Both the position numbers and the translations under genes were made by a program. Shown here piece by piece: positions 59,711 through 64,000 of a stretch of DNA of 64,000 bases. Origin of the DNA: Sebastes aleutianus (Eukaryota; Chordata; Actinopteri; Perciformes; Sebastidae); the NCBI GenBank assembly GCA_916700875.1, contig CAKAKS010000067.1, positions 8,645,591 to 8,709,590 of the forward strand, given 5' to 3'. Position 1 is the stretch's first letter; each line of letters opens with the position of its first letter. The notes beneath the pieces are model-generated. The model was not told the origin of the DNA and made no database searches. It was given only the letters and a program-made list of their open reading frames with translations.

Positions 59711-60410
59711 TTAAAGGGACTATTTGTAACTTTTTAAGCGTATAAATGTAGCGGGTCGCCACACATGCGCGTTCGCATATGCGCGCCCCCGTGTGGCTGG
59801 AGCCTCGTCTCCGCTGCCTGCTTTCCTTCACTCAGAATGCGCGCACGTCCTCGCTGTCTCGCTCCACCTCTAGACGTGAACGTGCGCTCACTACACACTG
59901 CAGAAGATTTAGTTTAGCTCTGAGAATATCTAGTGAATGCACAGGGGACGTTTGTGCAGAAATAAATGCTGCAGTTCCTCCAGACCAACAGAGCTTTCCC
60001 GTGTCTTGTGAAGTGACGGAGCTCTTCAGAGAGTTACCCTCTCGTTACCGACCGGGTGCCGGTGTCTCCTCTGCTCTCTCCGGCTGCGGGCGGAGAGAGC
60101 AGGGAGACACGCTGCACAGCCCCGCTGCTTCTGCCTGCACTTAGGCAGGAAAAGCCAACACTAGGATCAGATCTAAATCATGTTCATGGAGAGACCTTGG
60201 TCTGGTCAGCTAACATTACTGCCAAGCAGCTGAAATATAGAGTGATATTGTGGTTTTAGGTGACGTGTGTCGCCTCACTGTTTTGAGCGATGCTCGTTCA
60301 GGCATATTTAGAGCGAGCAAGCGCGAGCCCGACGCTGACTTTCGTTGATTTCACGGCCACAGGTGTTGCTGTTAAGAAGCATTTCTGAAAGTTACAAATA
60401 GTCCCTTTAA
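59711..60410. mobile_element. TTAA-bounded TIR element, 700 bp, CpG-rich
   Basis: The first 23 bases (TTAAAGGGACTATTTGTAAC plus TTT) are the exact reverse complement of the last 23. TTAA sits at both ends, consistent with a TTAA-targeting (piggyBac-like) mobiliser, by inference. The interior is much more CpG-rich than the surrounding intron (for example CATGCGCGTTCGCATATGCG at 59764). The open frame of 121 codons inside resembles no known protein. Confidence 0.85.
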
Positions 60411-61424
60411 TATAAAGAACACACTGCCATATGCATACAATCTGAAAAAAAGTTAACTTTTTTACTATATAACAGTGGGATCTGCATTTGTTCCTGTAAC
60501 ATACAACATCATCACTACTTTGAGAGGTCACATACACTGAGAGGGTGCATCTCTTTGCAAATTAAATAAAGTATTGACTGAGTTAATCTTTGCATGTAAA
60601 CTATTAATAAAAAATCCATACAGTGTTTTGGAGAATTGATACAGTATCACCAAACATAATTTTGCGATACTCAATATTTTCCATATTTTCAAGGAAAATT
60701 TGGATCGTATAATTATGCGATAAAATTATAAATACAACACGTAATAACAATTTCTATATCTTCTAATCATGATATTAATTTTGTAATTATCTTGTGAAGT
60801 GTTGGAAATCTTTTTTCGTAATTATTATGAATTCTGTACCACGTAATTGTGAAAAAACTCATCGCACAATAACAAGATGCCGATCGCGAAGAAACCAAAG
60901 AATCGTGCACACTAATTACAAGATTTTTATTTTGCTATTATCTCGTAAAGTGTTAGATGTTTTCTCCCAATCTTGTCGAACTCTTGTACTCACTTTAATG
61001 TTGTTAATACGAGATATGGAAGTCATAATTATGAGAATATGTCTCCAATTTTTTTCCCTTAGTGAATGCTACACACTTCTGTAGATACCTTTTTGGCCTA
61101 GTAACATTGTGGTTCCTGCTAGCTAGGAAGAATCCTCACTCAGAAATAAAACGTCGGCAACTGCTACAAAAACTAGCATGGCATCTTAAAGCTCGACTGA
61201 AGCCTCAAATTTCTCCGGTGTCTTTTAAATGCTGTAATGTCTGAAAACAAGATGCACCTTTCCTTAGCTGACTGCTTCTACAACACACACGGCTGTGCAC
61301 AGGCATGTGTTGGAAAAACTTTAGCGTGCTAGCTCTCGCTCTGCAGTTTTGCCGTGGTATCTCTCAGCTGTTGGTTTGGACTCATGTATCCCTCATTGCA
61401 TGCGCTTCATAACAAGTGTTTTGC

Positions 61425-61920
61425 ATTCTTTTCCCCCCCCGACTCCCCCCGACTCCCTCTCTTTGTTCCTCTTTGTGTTCCCGCCAGATGTTTCAGCCCA
61501 TGATTTTGTTCATCCTCATTCTCGTTCTCTTCTCATCTCTCTCATACGCCGTCATCTTTAAGTTGGTCTTTCTCTTTGCGCTTTTCTTCATACTCTAGTC
61601 CGTTTGTTCTTCTCCACACCGTGTAGTCTGTTAGTTAATTTTCCCCCTCTCTGCTTATATTCTTTACCCATTTTCTCTTTTGTTTTTATTTCTTTTTTAC
61701 CCGGCCCGCTTTCTTTCCTTGTCCCCTCACCCTGTTTGTTGTCTTCTGTCTGTTTTGTCCACAATCCACCTCACACATCTCCCCCAATACCACCACCACC
61801 ACCTCCACCACTCCCTGCACCTGTCACCCATCCCCCTAATCCCTTACACCCACCGTCCACACCCCCCCTCCCCCCCTTCCCCTTCCCCTTCCCCTTCCCC
61901 TTCCCCACCCCACGTCACTC
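61425..61920 (+). repeat. Long pyrimidine-rich tract before exon 6
   Basis: About 500 bp of strongly C/T-biased + strand, including a CCCCTT array at 61877-61906 and an ACCACC tract near 61790. It ends directly at the exon 6 acceptor. A proline-rich open frame across it is produced by the composition. Confidence 0.8.
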
Positions 61921-61924
61921 ACAG

Positions 61925-62053
61925 TCCGGTCAGAGGGATGAGCTGGAGTGGCGTCTAGGACAGGAGCGAGGCGTGGAGCCCCAGAGCCAGGCCCAGAGCA
62001 GGGGAGCCACGGGACTCACTAGGTACCACAGGCCCCTGGCTTTAAGAGCAGAG
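61925..62053 (+). CDS. mtcl1: mtcl1 coding exon 6
   Basis: A phase-0 exon of 129 bp encoding residues 909-951, SGQRDELEWRLGQERGVEPQ and onward to YHRPLALRAE. It follows DFQ of exon 5 and aligns with the SRLKEQLEWQLG of human MTCL1, then diverges. The acceptor is CTCACAG ending at 61924 and the donor is GTCAGT from 62054. A second AG nine bases downstream (GGTCAG at 61928-61933) could remove SGQ without shifting the frame. The last part is little conserved, but both splice sites are good and the frame is open throughout. Confidence 0.87.
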
Positions 62054-64000
62054 GTCAGTGCCTCCTCCCTCCTCCATCTCCCTTCCACCTGTGGGACTGA
62101 GTTGACACTGGCTCAACTGTGAGCCCCATACACAGGCCTTCTGTCGACCTGGACTCTATTCTCTAATCATTTCAATTGATTCAAAGACAAATCTGGTTTC
62201 TTCTCTGTGGAGCGACAAGTCCTTTCTTTCCCATGGTTGTGAAATACAGCTCTGCAGGGCCCGTAGACGCCCCCAAAAGCATGCCGTTTTTAATTTAATT
62301 ACATTTTTCATACAGGCAAATATATGAATAAAAATAATCTACAGTCATGCTATTACAAAATGCATTTTGAACATTGTCACCTCACGGTCACACCTAAAAA
62401 TGAAACGGAGTAAATGTTGGTACAGAATGAGAGTCATTATACTGAAAAAGACATTATTTTGGGCGCTTCTGGGGTTTGTTTCTGAAGTATTTATTGGCCT
62501 GAGAAGCAGTGCACCATGGTAAGAAAGACTTAACTTGCCCTACAGTGAAGCAACATTTACAGGTACAAGTCAATTCTGAGGAGTTTGACTTTACAGTTTA
62601 TTTACTGGATACAAAAAAACAAAAAAAAAGATTTAAAAAATCTCTGATTACTTCACCAAAGTATATTAAGTTTATATACTGTACTTCCCTGTATATATAT
62701 TTAAAGTAGGGCTGTCAATCGGTTAAAATATTTAATCACGATTAATCAAATGATTGTCCATAGTTAATCGTGATTAATCGCAAATTAATTGCAGATTTTT
62801 TATCTATTCAAAATGTACCTTAAAGGAAGATTTGTCAAGTATTTGATACACTTATCTACAGGGAGTGGTCAAATATGCTGCTTTATGCAAATGTATGTAT
62901 ATATTTATTATTGGAAATCAATTAACAACACAAAACAATGATTAATATTGTCCAGAAACCCTCACAGGTACTGCATTTAGCAGTATGCTCAAATCATAAC
63001 ATGGCAAAATCAAGCCCAACAGGCACCAACAGCTGTCAGTGTGTCAGTGTGCTGACTTGACTATGACTTGCCCCAAACTGCATGTGATTATCATAAAGTG
63101 GGCATGTCTGTAAAAGGGAGACTCGTGGGTATCTATAGAACCCATTTTCATTCACATATCTTGAGGTCAGAGGTCAAGGGACTCCTTTGAAAACGGCTAT
63201 GTCCAGCTTTTCTTCGCCAAAATTTAGCGTACATTTGGAGCGTTATTTAACCATTTATTTCGAATTTTTATTATTTTATTTAGTTTATTTAGTTATTTAT
63301 GACATGGTTGGTACCAATGGATTCCTTAGGTTTTCTAGTTAAATATGATACATTCAACCTAAAAATCGCAAGTTGCATTGAAGGGATCAGTGGCGTTAAA
63401 ACGAATTTGCAGTGACGCATTATTATTGCGTTAACTTTGACAGCCCTACTTTAAAGTCAGTTCTTAAGATGCTTTTTGTGCCTTAAGGAGCCTTCTCACA
63501 TCTCTACCAATATATACAAAGTGTCTCTGGGCACTAAAAACTATAAATTTGGCTGATTATGAATTTGATTGGTTATGATCAGAAGGCCGCTCAGTCCAGC
63601 ATGTCTAGTGACACTCCAGCCACAGTCACTTTTTATTAATGCTGAACACAATTTCACTCCATTCACTCACTCTGTTTTTCACACTAAATATCCACTCCTA
63701 CAGCCACTGATCTTTATTTATTTATTTTGGTTTAACATTTTCTTATTGCTTTTTGAATTCACACCATGTGCCCCTGGACATTTTGTGGTTGATTTCAAAG
63801 AAACAAGTAGAAAGTAGATGACATAGATCTCCAGAGTTAAGAGAAGTTCTGAAATTCAAGGGCAATTTGTATTTTGTGTTATAGAAAATATATCTGCTGG
63901 TGGACAGTTTGTTGCCCTCTAAATGAGACAGCAGCCATGCACAGCTACAGTATATCGACTTGTTAGGCGCATGTATGCACTCAGTGTATCACGGCTGAGT
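62054..64000 (+). other. mtcl1: mtcl1 intron 6 (partial)
   Basis: Intron sequence to the right edge. It includes a TIR element at 62707-63448. The parts 62054-62700 and 63449-64000 show no gene or repeat I recognise. Confidence 0.75.
62707..63448 (+). mobile_element. AGGGCTGTCAA-family TIR element, copy 2
   Basis: Starts TAGGGCTGTCAATCGG and ends ACTTTGACAGCCCTA. Both termini extend into TTTAAAG / CTTTAAAG flanks that continue the inverted symmetry. It matches the copy at 23786-24487 along its length in the same orientation. No protein is encoded. Confidence 0.8.

Larger units (their letters stand above)
55629..61924 (+). other. mtcl1: mtcl1 intron 5
   Basis: A 6.3 kb intron holding a nested repeat at 56505-57690, a 28S rRNA fragment at 57896-58209, a CCACCG tract and a 700 bp TTAA element at 59711-60410. 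It closes with a 500 bp pyrimidine-rich stretch. The stretches 55629-56500, 58400-59700 and 60411-61420 show no gene; the last contains scattered AATTACAAGAT / TCTCGTAATTA phrases suggesting an old repeat. Confidence 0.85.
6400..64000 (+). other. mtcl1: mtcl1 gene, 5' part (span)
   Basis: This is the 5' half of the microtubule crosslinking factor 1 gene (also SOGA2, CCDC165). Six coding exons give 951 residues, all joined in phase 0. Family knowledge: MTCL1 crosslinks and stabilises non-centrosomal microtubules at the apical cortex and Golgi, binds PAR1b/MARK2, and in Purkinje cells helps form the axon initial segment. The part in the window covers the N-terminal microtubule-binding and coiled-coil regions. 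The C-terminal microtubule-stabilising domain lies past the right edge. The left limit is approximate. Confidence 0.9.

Noticed and set aside
59779..60144. 121 codon frame in intron 5
   Set aside because: It lies wholly inside a CpG-rich inverted-repeat element, where stops are rare by composition, and resembles no protein family.
61604..62122. 172 codon proline-rich frame
   Set aside because: The first two thirds come from a C-rich intronic tract. Only 61925-62053 is supported, as mtcl1 exon 6 in that same frame.

Overview
This window is nuclear DNA of a ray-finned fish, most likely a percomorph teleost. The evidence is vertebrate-type interrupted genes with GT-AG introns, a low gene density, and a dense population of short inverted-repeat elements, tRNA-like SINEs and retroelement tails of kinds common in teleosts. 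It carries parts of two genes, both on the + strand, in the same order as RAB12-MTCL1 on human chromosome 18p.

Positions 1-5720 hold the 3' half of rab12, a Rab small GTPase gene: three coding exons at 628-717, 1199-1303 and 2862-2969, then a 3' UTR of about 2.75 kb that contains a large fold-back element. The exons for the P-loop and switch regions lie upstream of the window. About 0.5 kb of intergenic DNA follows, then a GC-rich, NRF1-motif-bearing promoter and 5' leader at about 6240-6980.

From 6981 to the right edge lies the 5' half of mtcl1 (microtubule crosslinking factor 1, also SOGA2), with six coding exons at 6981-7886, 12983-13207, 14760-14918, 52224-52283, 54255-55628 and 61925-62053. 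All are joined in phase 0 and together encode 951 residues: a disordered basic N-terminus, the N-terminal coiled coil, two SOGA-type coiled-coil repeats, and the start of the next region. Intron 3 alone spans 37.3 kb. The gene continues beyond position 64000.

The introns hold no further gene I can support. They are a mosaic of mobile-element debris: several non-autonomous elements bounded by TTAA, an element with near-perfect 80 bp inverted ends, nested insertions with visible target duplications and matching empty sites, Penelope-like inverted repeats with a hammerhead-ribozyme-like motif, tRNA-like SINEs, LINE-type 3' tails, a 21 bp minisatellite, a 218 bp tandem repeat, microsatellites and a fragment of 28S ribosomal DNA. 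I found no new multi-gene system. The most notable items are the ribozyme-like motif, the reciprocal empty sites, the 28S pseudogene and the fold-back in the rab12 3' UTR. All gene identities come from recognising conserved protein sequence by eye, with no database search.
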